From positions 1-26,226 of the forward strand of contig JBJECZ010000115.1 in assembly GCA_051871555.1 (NCBI GenBank): a stretch of DNA of 26,226 bases, given 5' to 3'. Made by a program: the position numbers and the translations under genes. Shown here piece by piece: positions 16,747-25,828 of this stretch (its first letter is position 1; the number at the start of each line of letters is the position of its first letter). This DNA is from SFTJ01 sp051871555 (lineage in GTDB: Bacteria > Bacteroidota > Bacteroidia > Bacteroidales > Muribaculaceae). The notes under the pieces were generated by a model, which searched no databases, was not told the origin of the DNA, and worked only from the letters and a program-made list of their open reading frames with translations.

Positions 16747-16760
16747 CCCGCACTTGCGGG
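16747..16760. other. Small GC-rich hairpin in the Smr gene leader
   Basis: CCCGC (16747-16751) pairs with GCGGG (16756-16760) around a 4-nt loop. It falls between the proposed minus-strand promoter and the ATG at 16703, so it would sit near the 5' end of that message. Confidence 0.45.
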
Positions 16761-16771
16761 CTTACCGACTG

Positions 16772-16779
16772 CAAAGTTA
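16772..16779 (-). promoter_or_regulatory. Probable -7 element for the Smr-EFR1 transcript
   Basis: On the minus strand it reads TAACTTTG, a perfect TAnnTTTG followed by C. No TTG is found at 19-21 nt upstream. The leader would be about 60 nt. Confidence 0.45.
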
Positions 16780-16836
16780 ATGATTCTATGCGGCTTTATT
16801 GCATAATTTCAACGCCAAATTATTTTAGCCAAATAT

Positions 16837-16867
16837 TTGGCAATTTGCAATTAATTTTATAACTTTA
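16837..16867 (+). promoter_or_regulatory. Promoter of the amidase gene
   Basis: TTG at 16837-16839, a 20-nt spacer, then TAACTTTA at 16860-16867, one mismatch from TAnnTTTG. The predicted leader is about 13 nt before the ATG at 16887. Confidence 0.6.
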
Positions 16868-16886
16868 GCATCAAAATAAAGCCAAA

Positions 16887-17543
16887 ATGAACCTAATTGA
16901 ACGACACATATCAACCCTATTACTGATTTTGCTGACATTGGTGACGGCGCAATCACGCACAGACGCCGACTCGGAAATTGTGGAATCACCCACTTTTCTT
17001 ATACCGAAGGACATCACTAAAGACGTCAACTTTGGCTATCGCGAAGCACGGCGTAGCGCCGCCGACATCGACGTGATTGTGATTCATTCGTGCTACTATG
17101 CCCAAGCCGACTCGTTCAGCACCGAGGGCTGCATCAGCCAATTCCGGCAGCACCACGTGTCGCCGCACTACATCATCAGCCGTAACGGCGAAATCATAAA
17201 GATGGTGGAGGAACACAACATTGCGCAGCACGCCGGCCGCAGCATGTTGCCCGGTGTGGGACGCACCCACCTCAACGATTCGTCGATTGGAATAGAGATT
17301 GTGAACACTCGCACCGAGGGTCCGAACTACATTCAATATAACGCACTAAGCCGATTGGTGAAAGACATTTGCATGCGCAATCGCATCCGCTACATTGTGG
17401 GGCACAGCGACATCGCACCCACACGCAAGGACGACCCGTGGTGCTTCGACTGGCAACGCTTTTCCAACCACATACACCAAAGTATGGCTTACATTGAATT
17501 TCCGGCTGTCAATCAAAACCTGATGGCACACAACGCCAACTAA
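16887..17543 (+). CDS. Exported N-acetylmuramoyl-L-alanine amidase (Amidase_2)
   Basis: Zinc hydrolase that cuts the bond between MurNAc and the stem peptide L-Ala. The protein is 218 aa with an N-terminal hydrophobic segment (9-21) that looks like a signal peptide, so it probably acts in the periplasm. The AmpD/PGRP-type zinc ligands are H67 in VIHSCY, H173 in GHSDIAP and D183 in KDDP; SIGIEIVN (133-140, E137) and the SPHYIISRNG segment are also family features. Roles could be wall turnover or remodelling; prophage endolysin is unlikely because no phage gene is nearby and the protein carries an export signal. Single gene with its own promoter, converging on menA with a 31-nt gap. Confidence 0.9.
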   Translation: MNLIERHISTLLLILLTLVTAQSRTDADSEIVESPTFLIPKDITKDVNFGYREARRSAADIDVIVIHSCYYAQADSFSTEGCISQFRQHHVSPHYIISRNGEIIKMVEEHNIAQHAGRSMLPGVGRTHLNDSSIGIEIVNTRTEGPNYIQYNALSRLVKDICMRNRIRYIVGHSDIAPTRKDDPWCFDWQRFSNHIHQSMAYIEFPAVNQNLMAHNAN

Positions 17544-17574
17544 TTATTCGGCTTCTGCCAATCTAAGCGCCGTT

Positions 17575-18462
17575 TCACGCCATGGCGAGTGCAACAGCCA
17601 GCAGCGCCGTGAACAGCAGCATAGCACGCGCAGTGGCACCAAGCAGCGGATTGAGCGCCGCGCCGGTGCTATGGCATAGTTTCCACCAGTTGGCTGTGTG
17701 TATTGCCAAATACACCACAGCAGGCACCATGCGCAACCACGACGAGAGCACCGTGAGTCGCACCCACAACGGCGACAAGATGCTCACAGCCACAAAACCG
17801 TTGATAAGATAGGCGGTAGCCGCCAACTTACGCCCGAAAATCACCACCGAGGTGTGCTTGCCGGCATCAATGTCATCTTCCATGTCGCGATAGTTGTTCA
17901 CCAGCAACACATTCACGCCCATTAGCCCTATTGAAATCGAGGCAAACACCACAATTGCATCAAATGCGCCCGACTGAACGAAATAAGTGAGGTTGACAGG
18001 CACCAACCCGAAGAACACGAACACCGCTGCTTCGCCGAGTCCATGATACGACAGCGGATAGGGTCCTGCGCTATAGGCAAGTGCCGCCAATGCAATGACG
18101 ACGCCTACAACCAGCAGCCACCACGGACCATAAAACAGCAAGCCACAACCCACAGCGCAAGCAGCAACAAGAGTGCACACAGTCACCCACTTGAGCGTGT
18201 CGGGCTTGATGTCGCCTTCGGTTACACCCCGGCGCGGACCAACGCGACCTTTTTTGTCGGCACCACGCAGAAAGTCGTAGTATTCGTTGGCAAGGTTACT
18301 CACAATCTGTGCCAACAAGGCAAACAGCAGGCACAGCACGGCAGGCGTCCATCGCAGGCACCCCCGATAATAAGCCAAAGCCACTGCAATCACTACGCCC
18401 GACAACGATACGGGCAGAGTGCGCAGTCGCAAGGCTTCAATCCATATTTTCAGTTGTTTCAT
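17575..18462 (-). CDS. menA: 1,4-dihydroxy-2-naphthoate polyprenyltransferase
   Basis: Integral membrane UbiA-family enzyme that attaches the polyprenyl chain to DHNA, giving demethylmenaquinone for anaerobic respiration. The 295-aa protein has about eight or nine hydrophobic spans. The first aspartate-rich motif is NLANEYYDF (57-65) and the second NNYRDMEDDIDAGK (189-202); GRVGPRRGVTEG (72-83) is also typical of MenA. The ATG overlaps the stop of the upstream ATPase gene as ATGA, implying translational coupling. No other men genes are in the window. Confidence 0.93.
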   Translation of the reverse strand: MKQLKIWIEALRLRTLPVSLSGVVIAVALAYYRGCLRWTPAVLCLLFALLAQIVSNLANEYYDFLRGADKKGRVGPRRGVTEGDIKPDTLKWVTVCTLVAACAVGCGLLFYGPWWLLVVGVVIALAALAYSAGPYPLSYHGLGEAAVFVFFGLVPVNLTYFVQSGAFDAIVVFASISIGLMGVNVLLVNNYRDMEDDIDAGKHTSVVIFGRKLAATAYLINGFVAVSILSPLWVRLTVLSSWLRMVPAVVYLAIHTANWWKLCHSTGAALNPLLGATARAMLLFTALLAVALAMA

Positions 18463-20069
18463 TGTTTCTTGTTAGGTTTTCTTGTCTGGAACCGAGCAGA
18501 AGAACTGTCATCGGCATCGAAGCAGCGTATTATTGCATCGCGTATCACCTTGGCTTCGGGGCCTTCATGCTTGAGAATGCGCAAGATGGTACTCAAATAA
18601 GCCTCTTTGCTCTGCAATCCACACAGCTGAGCCACGCCGCACTGGGTGAGCATGGTTTTTTCGTTGAACACCATCAGCACTTTGGCGTAATCGTTGGCGT
18701 CGACATAACTCTTGAACCGCTCGCACAATTCTTCGTACATCTCGCGAGGTTTTATTTCGTTGATTAGGAAAATCATGTGCTTCTCAAGGGCAGTGATGTC
18801 CTCGAAGCGCTTGTCGATGCGCACCTCCACGTTGCGCTTAACACGATGGCGCACATGCTCGAGCGCCTGGGCGGTCTGCACGCCTCGGAACATGCCAATC
18901 ACATTGCGCTTTACGCGCGAGAACACCTTGTCGGGGTCCTTATGGCAGAAGCGAGCCACAGCACGCACCACATCTTCAAGCAGCAGGATGTTTTCAATCT
19001 CAGCCACATTGGGCACAAACACACGCTTTGAACGCAAATAGCGCACCTCGCCCTCGTCGCGGCGGTCGCGGTCGACAATGCCACGCCCATCGAGGTTATG
19101 GAACGACTTCAGCTCGTTGAACGTGCGTGTAGCCTCAATCACCCTGTTGCAGCTGCCAAGCGGCTTCACCGTATATTCGGTGAACACCAACGGATATAGC
19201 TTCGAGTCGATGCTGTGCACATTGTCGCCCTCGATGAACAGAATTGGTTTACGGCTGCCCAGCAGGTCGAAATACAGCTCGTCGTTGAACGTGTCGTTGG
19301 GGTTGACAAACTCATAATCCCACGATTCGTTTTCAACATCGAAGCTCTTAATCCAAATGCAGGTGTTGGCAATTCGGCTTGAAGCAAACTCAATGTCGTG
19401 AGTGCTATATACAAATGTGCAGTCGGGACGCATCTCCTCAATCACGTTCCACATGTTTTGCATGATGCTTCGGTGTATGAACGTCTCAGGCGCATCCACC
19501 AGAATCACCGCATTCTTTGGGGCATACAGCGTGGCCCCAATATAGTAGAGAGCAGCCTTTTCGCCGTCGCTCAGCCTGATGGCGCCGTATGGCTTATCGC
19601 CGCTGTCGTTGCTGAACAGCAACCTTCCGCTTTCGCGCAGAATCTTGTTGCGCGGAAATATGGCTTGCCAGTTGCGCACCAGAGCGTCGAGCTTGGTGTG
19701 AGGCGGCTCGGAGTTGTCGCCATCGAGGCGCACGCGCGCCTTGTAGACAAGCAGCTCGGCAAATTCGTCGCTCATGAGCATCACCAGCAGCCGCTCGAAC
19801 TCGGTGGTGGCCTTGCCGCCTATGAGCGGATTGATGGCAAGTTTCTGGTTATACTGGTCCTCGATGCTTCCGGGCATGATGTTATGATAATTCTCAGAGA
19901 GAATGCCCTTCAATGCCGACATTCGGTAAGCCTTGTCGCCGGCATCTTGCAGCAAGCGCTGGCAAAAGCGACTTTTACCGGCACCGTTGGCGCCAATCAC
20001 CGTCACCTGCGAGGCGTTGTTAAGCTGAAGCGGTTCGCCGACGGTTCGTTTGGGCAATGTAATGTTCAT
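18459..20069 (-). CDS. ABC-type ATPase fused to a TOPRIM-like DUF4435 module (PARIS/OLD-like architecture)
   Basis: A 536-aa cytoplasmic protein. The ATPase part (about 1-270) has Walker A GANGAGKS (26-33), an ABC signature-like LSDGEK (166-171), Walker B VILVDAPE (188-195) and an H-loop STHD with H224. The usual catalytic Glu after the Walker B Asp192 is Ala193. The C-terminal part starts with ILFIEGDN (E280), then VDRDRRDEG (D333, D335) and AEIENIL (E358, E360), the acidic pattern expected of a DUF4435/TOPRIM domain, followed by a helical region and a basic tail. AriA (ATPase) plus AriB (DUF4435) form the PARIS anti-phage system, sometimes as one fused chain, and OLD nucleases have a similar plan. 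Defence is therefore possible, but the coupling to menA and the promoter at 20107-20137 suggest a stable chromosomal gene. Function is not established. Confidence 0.8.
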   Translation of the reverse strand: MNITLPKRTVGEPLQLNNASQVTVIGANGAGKSRFCQRLLQDAGDKAYRMSALKGILSENYHNIMPGSIEDQYNQKLAINPLIGGKATTEFERLLVMLMSDEFAELLVYKARVRLDGDNSEPPHTKLDALVRNWQAIFPRNKILRESGRLLFSNDSGDKPYGAIRLSDGEKAALYYIGATLYAPKNAVILVDAPETFIHRSIMQNMWNVIEEMRPDCTFVYSTHDIEFASSRIANTCIWIKSFDVENESWDYEFVNPNDTFNDELYFDLLGSRKPILFIEGDNVHSIDSKLYPLVFTEYTVKPLGSCNRVIEATRTFNELKSFHNLDGRGIVDRDRRDEGEVRYLRSKRVFVPNVAEIENILLLEDVVRAVARFCHKDPDKVFSRVKRNVIGMFRGVQTAQALEHVRHRVKRNVEVRIDKRFEDITALEKHMIFLINEIKPREMYEELCERFKSYVDANDYAKVLMVFNEKTMLTQCGVAQLCGLQSKEAYLSTILRILKHEGPEAKVIRDAIIRCFDADDSSSARFQTRKPNKKQ

Positions 20070-20106
20070 AATATTATGTGTTTTAATGCATAACTATTGT
20101 GTTTTA

Positions 20107-20137
20107 CGAAATTACATCTTTCTTGTCAATCCATCAA
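20107..20137 (-). promoter_or_regulatory. Promoter of the ATPase-menA operon
   Basis: On the minus strand TTG (20137-20135) is followed after 20 nt by TAATTTCG (20114-20107), one mismatch from the consensus. Transcription would start near 20100, about 31 nt before the ATG at 20069. Confidence 0.55.
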
Positions 20138-20198
20138 CACACAAATGATTAAATAATTTTAATCTTCGCCCTCAATCGCCAAAAAAGCGGTGCCGCTG

Positions 20199-20229
20199 TT
20201 GCAGAAAATGGCAGTTAGCACTAAATTTG
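20199..20229 (+). promoter_or_regulatory. Promoter of the yfcE-SPOR-ettA operon
   Basis: TTG at 20199-20201, a 20-nt spacer and TAAATTTG at 20222-20229 match the full Bacteroidetes consensus. The leader is about 15 nt. It is back to back with the ATPase-menA promoter. Confidence 0.75.
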
Positions 20230-20250
20230 TAGAATAATCAACACTGGATT

Positions 20251-20760
20251 ATGAAACGAATAGGCATCATATCCGACACCCACTCGCTGTGGGACGACCG
20301 CTACGCCAAGCATTTTGCCGACTGTCACGAGATTTGGCACGCCGGCGACATTGGCGACATGAGCATCATCGAACGCCTTGGCAAAGTGGCTCCGGTGGTG
20401 CGTGCCGTCTACGGCAACATCGACGGCACCGAGGCGCGGCGTGCACTCAATGCCATTGAGATTTTCACCACCGACGGCGTGAAGGTGGTGATGACGCACA
20501 TCGGCGGCTATCCAGGCAAATATGCCCCGGGCATCAAGCAGCGGCTTTGGCTGTCGTCGCAGCAGCTGTTTGTTGCCGGACATTCACACATCCTCAAGAT
20601 TGTGCCCGACCGCGAGCTAAACCTGCTGCACGTCAATCCGGGCGCCGCCGGCAAACAAGGCTGGCAAACGGTGCGCACGCTGGTGAAGCTCACCATCGAC
20701 GCCGGAACAATAAAAGATGCCGAGGTGATTGAACTTGCCGACGAGGTGATTCGTAAGTAA
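20251..20760 (+). CDS. YfcE/MJ0936-family metallophosphoesterase
   Basis: A 169-aa calcineurin-like phosphodiesterase. Metal-binding motifs appear in order: D9 and H11 in ISDTH, D33 in AGDIGD, N56 in YGNID, H83 in MTHIGG, and H111 and H113 in GHSH. This matches small cytoplasmic phosphodiesterases such as E. coli YfcE, with two metal ions; the natural substrate of the family is uncertain. First gene of a three-gene run, 18 nt before the next gene. The ATG at 20251 directly precedes the first strand and fits the family start. Confidence 0.9.
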   Translation: MKRIGIISDTHSLWDDRYAKHFADCHEIWHAGDIGDMSIIERLGKVAPVVRAVYGNIDGTEARRALNAIEIFTTDGVKVVMTHIGGYPGKYAPGIKQRLWLSSQQLFVAGHSHILKIVPDRELNLLHVNPGAAGKQGWQTVRTLVKLTIDAGTIKDAEVIELADEVIRK

Positions 20761-20778
20761 GACAACAACAACATTTTT

Positions 20779-21333
20779 ATGAAATTAAACAACGACAAAG
20801 ATATGAAATTACTGAAAATGAAATTCATAGCCAACAGTGGCTCGCGTGCAGCAGCCTATGCGCTGGCGCTGATGGCGCTGATGATGTTCACCTCGTGCCA
20901 CACCACCGAGGAAAACTATCGCGCATCCTACGAACTTGCCGCCAACAAAACCAAAGAAGGCGTGGGTGCTGACACATACGCCAAAATTGTGGCTGAACAA
21001 CGCCGCAACACCGACGTGGTTAACGGCGACTCGGTGCGCATTGTGGCTCGCTTTGTGGGACTGATTGACGTGGAAAAGGCGCAAACCAAGCGCTACAATG
21101 TGGTGCTGCGCGGATTCAAGCAGGTGGTGAACGCCCGCTCGATGCGCGACCGCCTCATAAAGGAGGGTCACAACTCCTATGTGCTCTATTACGAAAAAGA
21201 GAAACTCTACTATGTGATTATCGAGGCTTTCGACACCCGCGAAGGCGCTGCCGACTTTCTGCACAACGCCAAGTCGCGCGTGAAGATGAACGTTCCGCTC
21301 GACAACCTATGGATTCTTGAAAAAATTAATTAA
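20779..21333 (+). CDS. SPOR-domain lipoprotein
   Basis: Predicted lipoprotein of up to 184 aa. A hydrophobic segment ends in MFTSC, a lipobox with Cys40 in the longest form, so the mature protein should be anchored to the periplasmic side of a membrane. The C-terminal 75 residues (YNVVLRGF... through YYVIIEAFDTREGAADFL) form a SPOR domain, which binds denuded glycan strands at division sites. The start is uncertain: ATG at 20779, 20803 and 20818 are in frame, and the two shorter forms give a more typical signal length. It lies between yfcE and ettA with short gaps. Confidence 0.85.
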   Translation: MKLNNDKDMKLLKMKFIANSGSRAAAYALALMALMMFTSCHTTEENYRASYELAANKTKEGVGADTYAKIVAEQRRNTDVVNGDSVRIVARFVGLIDVEKAQTKRYNVVLRGFKQVVNARSMRDRLIKEGHNSYVLYYEKEKLYYVIIEAFDTREGAADFLHNAKSRVKMNVPLDNLWILEKIN

Positions 21334-21353
21334 CTATCAATTGCATACACAAC

Positions 21354-23048
<1,695 letters not shown>

Positions 23049-23072
23049 CGCTTGCGCACACACAATAACATT

Positions 23073-23118
23073 CACGCCCGCCTCGGCTAATTGCCAAAGC
23101 GGGCGTGTTTTAGTTTTT
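23073..23118 (+). terminator. Intrinsic terminator after ettA
   Basis: CACGCCCGC (23073-23081) pairs perfectly with GCGGGCGTG (23099-23107), then TTTTAGTTTTT. The 100 nt to the converging asparaginase stop contain nothing else recognisable. Confidence 0.88.
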
Positions 23119-23219
23119 CTCAGACAGACTTTTCAGGTCGTAATAATTGATAAGATAAAGTAAATTATTAAATATAGCCAAAGCCATCGCGGCTTCAGCA
23201 GGGTTATGAAAGGGTTTTT

Positions 23220-24254
23220 CTATATCGTTGCTTCGCCACAAATCGAATATTCCATATATTTCTTCACCGACGAAGCCGGCAAGCCCATGCCAAACAGGTG
23301 CATAAGCTTGGTGATGGCTGCTTCGCTGGTGAGGTCGTGGCCACTGATTACGCCCGAACGCGACAGCGAGCTGCCCGTGTCGTAGAGCGAACTGTCGACG
23401 GCGCCGTTGACACATTGCGTTACGTTCACAATCACTATGCCGCGCTCAACAGCCTCGGCAATGGTGTGAGTGAACACATCGTTCGACGGAGCATTGCCGG
23501 CACCGTAGGTCTTGAGCACAATGCCTTTCACCCCGGGGGTGCCGAGCATGTGGCGCAAAGTGGATTCGGTGATGCCGGGAAAAATCTCAACAAACAGCAC
23601 ATTGGTGTCCATATTGTAGTGCACCTGCAACGGACGCTTAGTGTTGGTGCGGAACAGCGCATCCTCGTTGAACTCGATGTCGAGCCCAATCTTAGCCAAC
23701 GCCGGATAGTTGTGACTCTTGAATGCATCGAAGTTGTTGGCACTCATCTTCGACGAGCGGTTGCCTCGCCACAGATGATTCTCGAAAAGTATTGCCACTT
23801 CCTGCACCATCGGTTCGCCATTGATGTCGGTGGCAGCAGCAATCTGCAAGGCGGTGATGAGGTTTTCCTCGCCATCGGTGCGCACCTCGCCGATGGGCAA
23901 CTGGCTACCGGTGATTATCACCGGTTTTTGCAGGTTTTCAAGCATGAAACTCAAAGCCGAAGCAGTGTAAGCCATGGTGTCGGTGCCATGAAGCACCACA
24001 AAGCCGTCGTAAACGTCGATGTTATCCTCAATGGCTTTAGCAATGCTGCACCAGTGCTGCGGACTCATGTTTGCACTGTCGATTGGCGGCTCGAACTGGA
24101 TGTTGCCTATCTCGTAGTCGAGCATCTTAATCTTAGGCACATTGTCGATGAGGTGTGTGAAATCGAAAGGCTGCAAACCTTTGGTCGCAGGGTTCTCAAT
24201 CATGCCTATCGTGCCACCCGTGTAGATGATGAGTATTTTTGGTTTACTGTTCAT
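23220..24254 (-). CDS. ansA: Type I (cytoplasmic) L-asparaginase
   Basis: Hydrolyses L-asparagine to aspartate and ammonia. The protein is 344 aa without a signal peptide, fitting the cytoplasmic AnsA type rather than the periplasmic AnsB type. YTGGTIGM (11-18) carries the nucleophile Thr15; LHGTDTMAYTASAL (88-101) carries Thr91 and Asp92; VIITGSQLPIGEVRTDG and GIVLKTYGAGNAP are further family signatures. Single gene with its own promoter. Confidence 0.95.
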   Translation of the reverse strand: MNSKPKILIIYTGGTIGMIENPATKGLQPFDFTHLIDNVPKIKMLDYEIGNIQFEPPIDSANMSPQHWCSIAKAIEDNIDVYDGFVVLHGTDTMAYTASALSFMLENLQKPVIITGSQLPIGEVRTDGEENLITALQIAAATDINGEPMVQEVAILFENHLWRGNRSSKMSANNFDAFKSHNYPALAKIGLDIEFNEDALFRTNTKRPLQVHYNMDTNVLFVEIFPGITESTLRHMLGTPGVKGIVLKTYGAGNAPSNDVFTHTIAEAVERGIVIVNVTQCVNGAVDSSLYDTGSSLSRSGVISGHDLTSEAAITKLMHLFGMGLPASSVKKYMEYSICGEATI

Positions 24255-24314
24255 GCTTCAAGCATTTTGAGTTTGTAAAACGATTGAATTGGCAAATTGC
24301 TTGCAATAGCAGTG

Positions 24315-24346
24315 CAAATATACTTATTATCGACGCAATAATGCAA
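24315..24346 (-). promoter_or_regulatory. ansA promoter
   Basis: On the minus strand TTG (24346-24344) is followed after 21 nt by TATATTTG (24322-24315). The leader is about 55 nt. The remaining stretch 24347-24492 holds no recognisable gene or RNA. Confidence 0.6.
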
Positions 24347-24492
24347 ATTCTAAGCACCAAAATTCGCAGCAAAGTGTCATTTTGAAATTGCATTGTATCA
24401 ACTCGCCATGCGCGCATATCGAATTCTCGCCAAGCCCACAGCCTCACCTCAAATGTCTGTCGAGTCAGAATCTTATTATTATGGAACAGGCT

Positions 24493-25062
24493 CTAAAACA
24501 ACTTTCTAATCAGGCTGTTCATCTTCCTGCGAATTTTCATAACAACCGGGTACAGCACCACCGTAGCAACAATTAGGCATACGATTGGGAAATCTCTGCA
24601 AATGCCGGTGAGCAATCTTGAAAACCAACACTCAGGCAGCAACCTCAGCAAAGGCAGGAGTAGAAGGCAAAAGACGCCCATATATAACAGGACTGTCAAC
24701 CTATTGAAATAATGATTGAAAGCCTTGTTTGCAAGACGCAGTTTCGAAGCAACATTATCGCCGTTTTCAAAAGCGCCATCAACACGTCTCCTTTTCCAAT
24801 AGATTTTGTCATCCCATTCATGCACGAAGATGTCGCCACACGACGTCCTGAATTTCACATAATCCTCGCTGCCTTTATTCACATAGTCCTCATCATAGTC
24901 AATCTGGAATATATATTCACCCCTCTCACACTCCTTAAACCTGTAGATGTATCCATTGGTATGCCAAAGGCACCAACCGTTTTGCGACATCTCGTTTAAC
25001 CATTTCTCCTCTTTGTCGTAATCCACGAACCAGTTGACCACTATCTTCTTCATTTCCTTCAC
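24493..25062 (-). CDS. DUF2812 membrane protein
   Basis: A 189-aa protein. The first 110 residues are hydrophilic with the DUF2812 pattern (WFVDYDKEEKWLNEM, then aromatic- and acid-rich strands), followed by two predicted membrane helices near residues 122-143 and 158-177 and a short basic tail, so the N-terminal domain probably faces the cytoplasm. Function unknown. DUF2812 genes are often paired with PadR regulators, as here. The GTG start at 25062 overlaps the padR stop (GTGA); the in-frame ATG at 25053 is an alternative. The overlap indicates a two-gene operon. Confidence 0.82.
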   Translation of the reverse strand: MKEMKKIVVNWFVDYDKEEKWLNEMSQNGWCLWHTNGYIYRFKECERGEYIFQIDYDEDYVNKGSEDYVKFRTSCGDIFVHEWDDKIYWKRRRVDGAFENGDNVASKLRLANKAFNHYFNRLTVLLYMGVFCLLLLPLLRLLPECWFSRLLTGICRDFPIVCLIVATVVLYPVVMKIRRKMNSLIRKLF

Positions 25063-25379
25063 ATTTTTATGTATTGTTTCCCGTTTGACACAAGTTCCTC
25101 GAGGCGCACCAACTCTGCTTTAAGCACCGCCCGCCCCTCATCAGTTATCTGATACAGTTTTCTTCGCCCGTCGGTCTCTGCACTTTCTCCGCAAGGAGAT
25201 ATCCACCCTTTCTCGAGCAGGTTGGAAATAGCGCCATACAATGTCCCCGCAGAAAGAATCAACCTGCCTTTGCTCATAGCCGATGTTCGCTGCATTATGC
25301 CATAACCATGCATCGGCTCCTGCAAAGTCAAAAGGATGTAGAATATCGATTCCGTTAATGATGATGTTGAACTGTTCAT
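25059..25379 (-). CDS. PadR-family transcriptional regulator
   Basis: A 106-aa winged-helix repressor of the short PadR type. Characteristic segments are YILLTLQEPMHGYGI (14-28), LSAGTLYGAISNLLEKGWI (42-60; recognition helix) and GRRKLYQITDEGRAVL (71-86; wing). It should act as a dimer, repressing its own operon with the DUF2812 gene until an unknown inducer binds. The repeats at 25378-25410 directly before the start are the likely operator. Confidence 0.9.
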   Translation of the reverse strand: MNSSTSSLTESIFYILLTLQEPMHGYGIMQRTSAMSKGRLILSAGTLYGAISNLLEKGWISPCGESAETDGRRKLYQITDEGRAVLKAELVRLEELVSNGKQYIKM

Positions 25380-25410
25380 ATATCGTTTGCCAATATATCG
25401 TTTGACGATA
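25378..25410 (-). promoter_or_regulatory. Putative PadR operator
   Basis: A 12-nt direct repeat ATATATCGTTTG occurs at 25378-25389 and 25393-25404 (15-nt period). The second copy is part of a perfect inverted repeat TATCG-N5-CGATA (25396-25410) that abuts the -7 box. A repressor bound here would block transcription start. Confidence 0.55.
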
Positions 25411-25442
25411 CAAATATAGGCAACAAATCACAATTATTCAAA
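25411..25442 (-). promoter_or_regulatory. Promoter of the padR-DUF2812 operon
   Basis: On the minus strand TTTG (25442-25439) is followed after 20 nt by TATATTTG (25418-25411), a full-consensus Bacteroidetes promoter. Start of transcription is expected inside the repeat array at about 25405. Confidence 0.7.
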
Positions 25443-25828
25443 TCTGAGGGAACTATTTGTTTGGATTTTGTCAAAAATCGCCCTAATTATTTCTTTGGAT
25501 AATTTCTATTTGCTATTTTTTCATTGATTTTCAACACATTACATATCTACATGATTTTTGGTTTCTGTTTTGCAAACACCTCGAACAAAGTTTGTTTTAA
25601 ATATCTATACACCAACCGAGAGTAGTTTATTTATCGTAATTTATCGCAAATTGCGATAAATTGTAATACAACTTGTTGTAGATAAGCAATTTGCCGACGC
25701 AAACACTTTCTGCATTCAATAAGTTATATTGAAAACTAAAGGATTCATTGGCAAGAATCCTCATCGTTAATTGAGGATATAATACCTTAGTGACGATTTG
25801 AAATCCTGAAACAATAGCACCGCAAAAA
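25443..25828. other. AT-rich gene-free region with palindromes
   Basis: No credible coding region is seen; the one reading frame of 72 codons on the minus strand shows no family resemblance and starts inside the terminator stem at 25829-25870. The region holds a near-repeat of 12 nt (25455-25466 and 25489-25500, 11 of 12 identical), a small palindrome AACAAA-G-TTTGTT (25584-25596), two strong adjacent palindromes (25638-25680) and a pair of mutually exclusive hairpins (25740-25777). Confidence 0.5.
25638..25680. repeat. Two adjacent perfect inverted repeats
   Basis: AATTTATCGCAA (25638-25649) and TTGCGATAAATT (25651-25662) are perfect 12-nt arms around a single base. Five bases further on, TACAAC-TT-GTTGTA (25667-25680) is a second perfect palindrome. 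The short centres favour dimeric protein-binding sites over RNA hairpins. Confidence 0.65.

Noticed and set aside
16887..17543. Amidase as a phage endolysin
   Set aside because: No phage genes nearby, a signal-peptide-like N-terminus and its own host-type promoter point to a cellular enzyme.
23298..24278. Long 326-codon plus-strand frame over ansA
   Set aside because: It is the antisense of an intact asparaginase with all catalytic motifs; its own product has no recognisable family.
24382..24576. Plus-strand frame between ansA and the DUF2812 gene
   Set aside because: Short, no motif, and its 3' part overlaps the DUF2812 coding region on the other strand.
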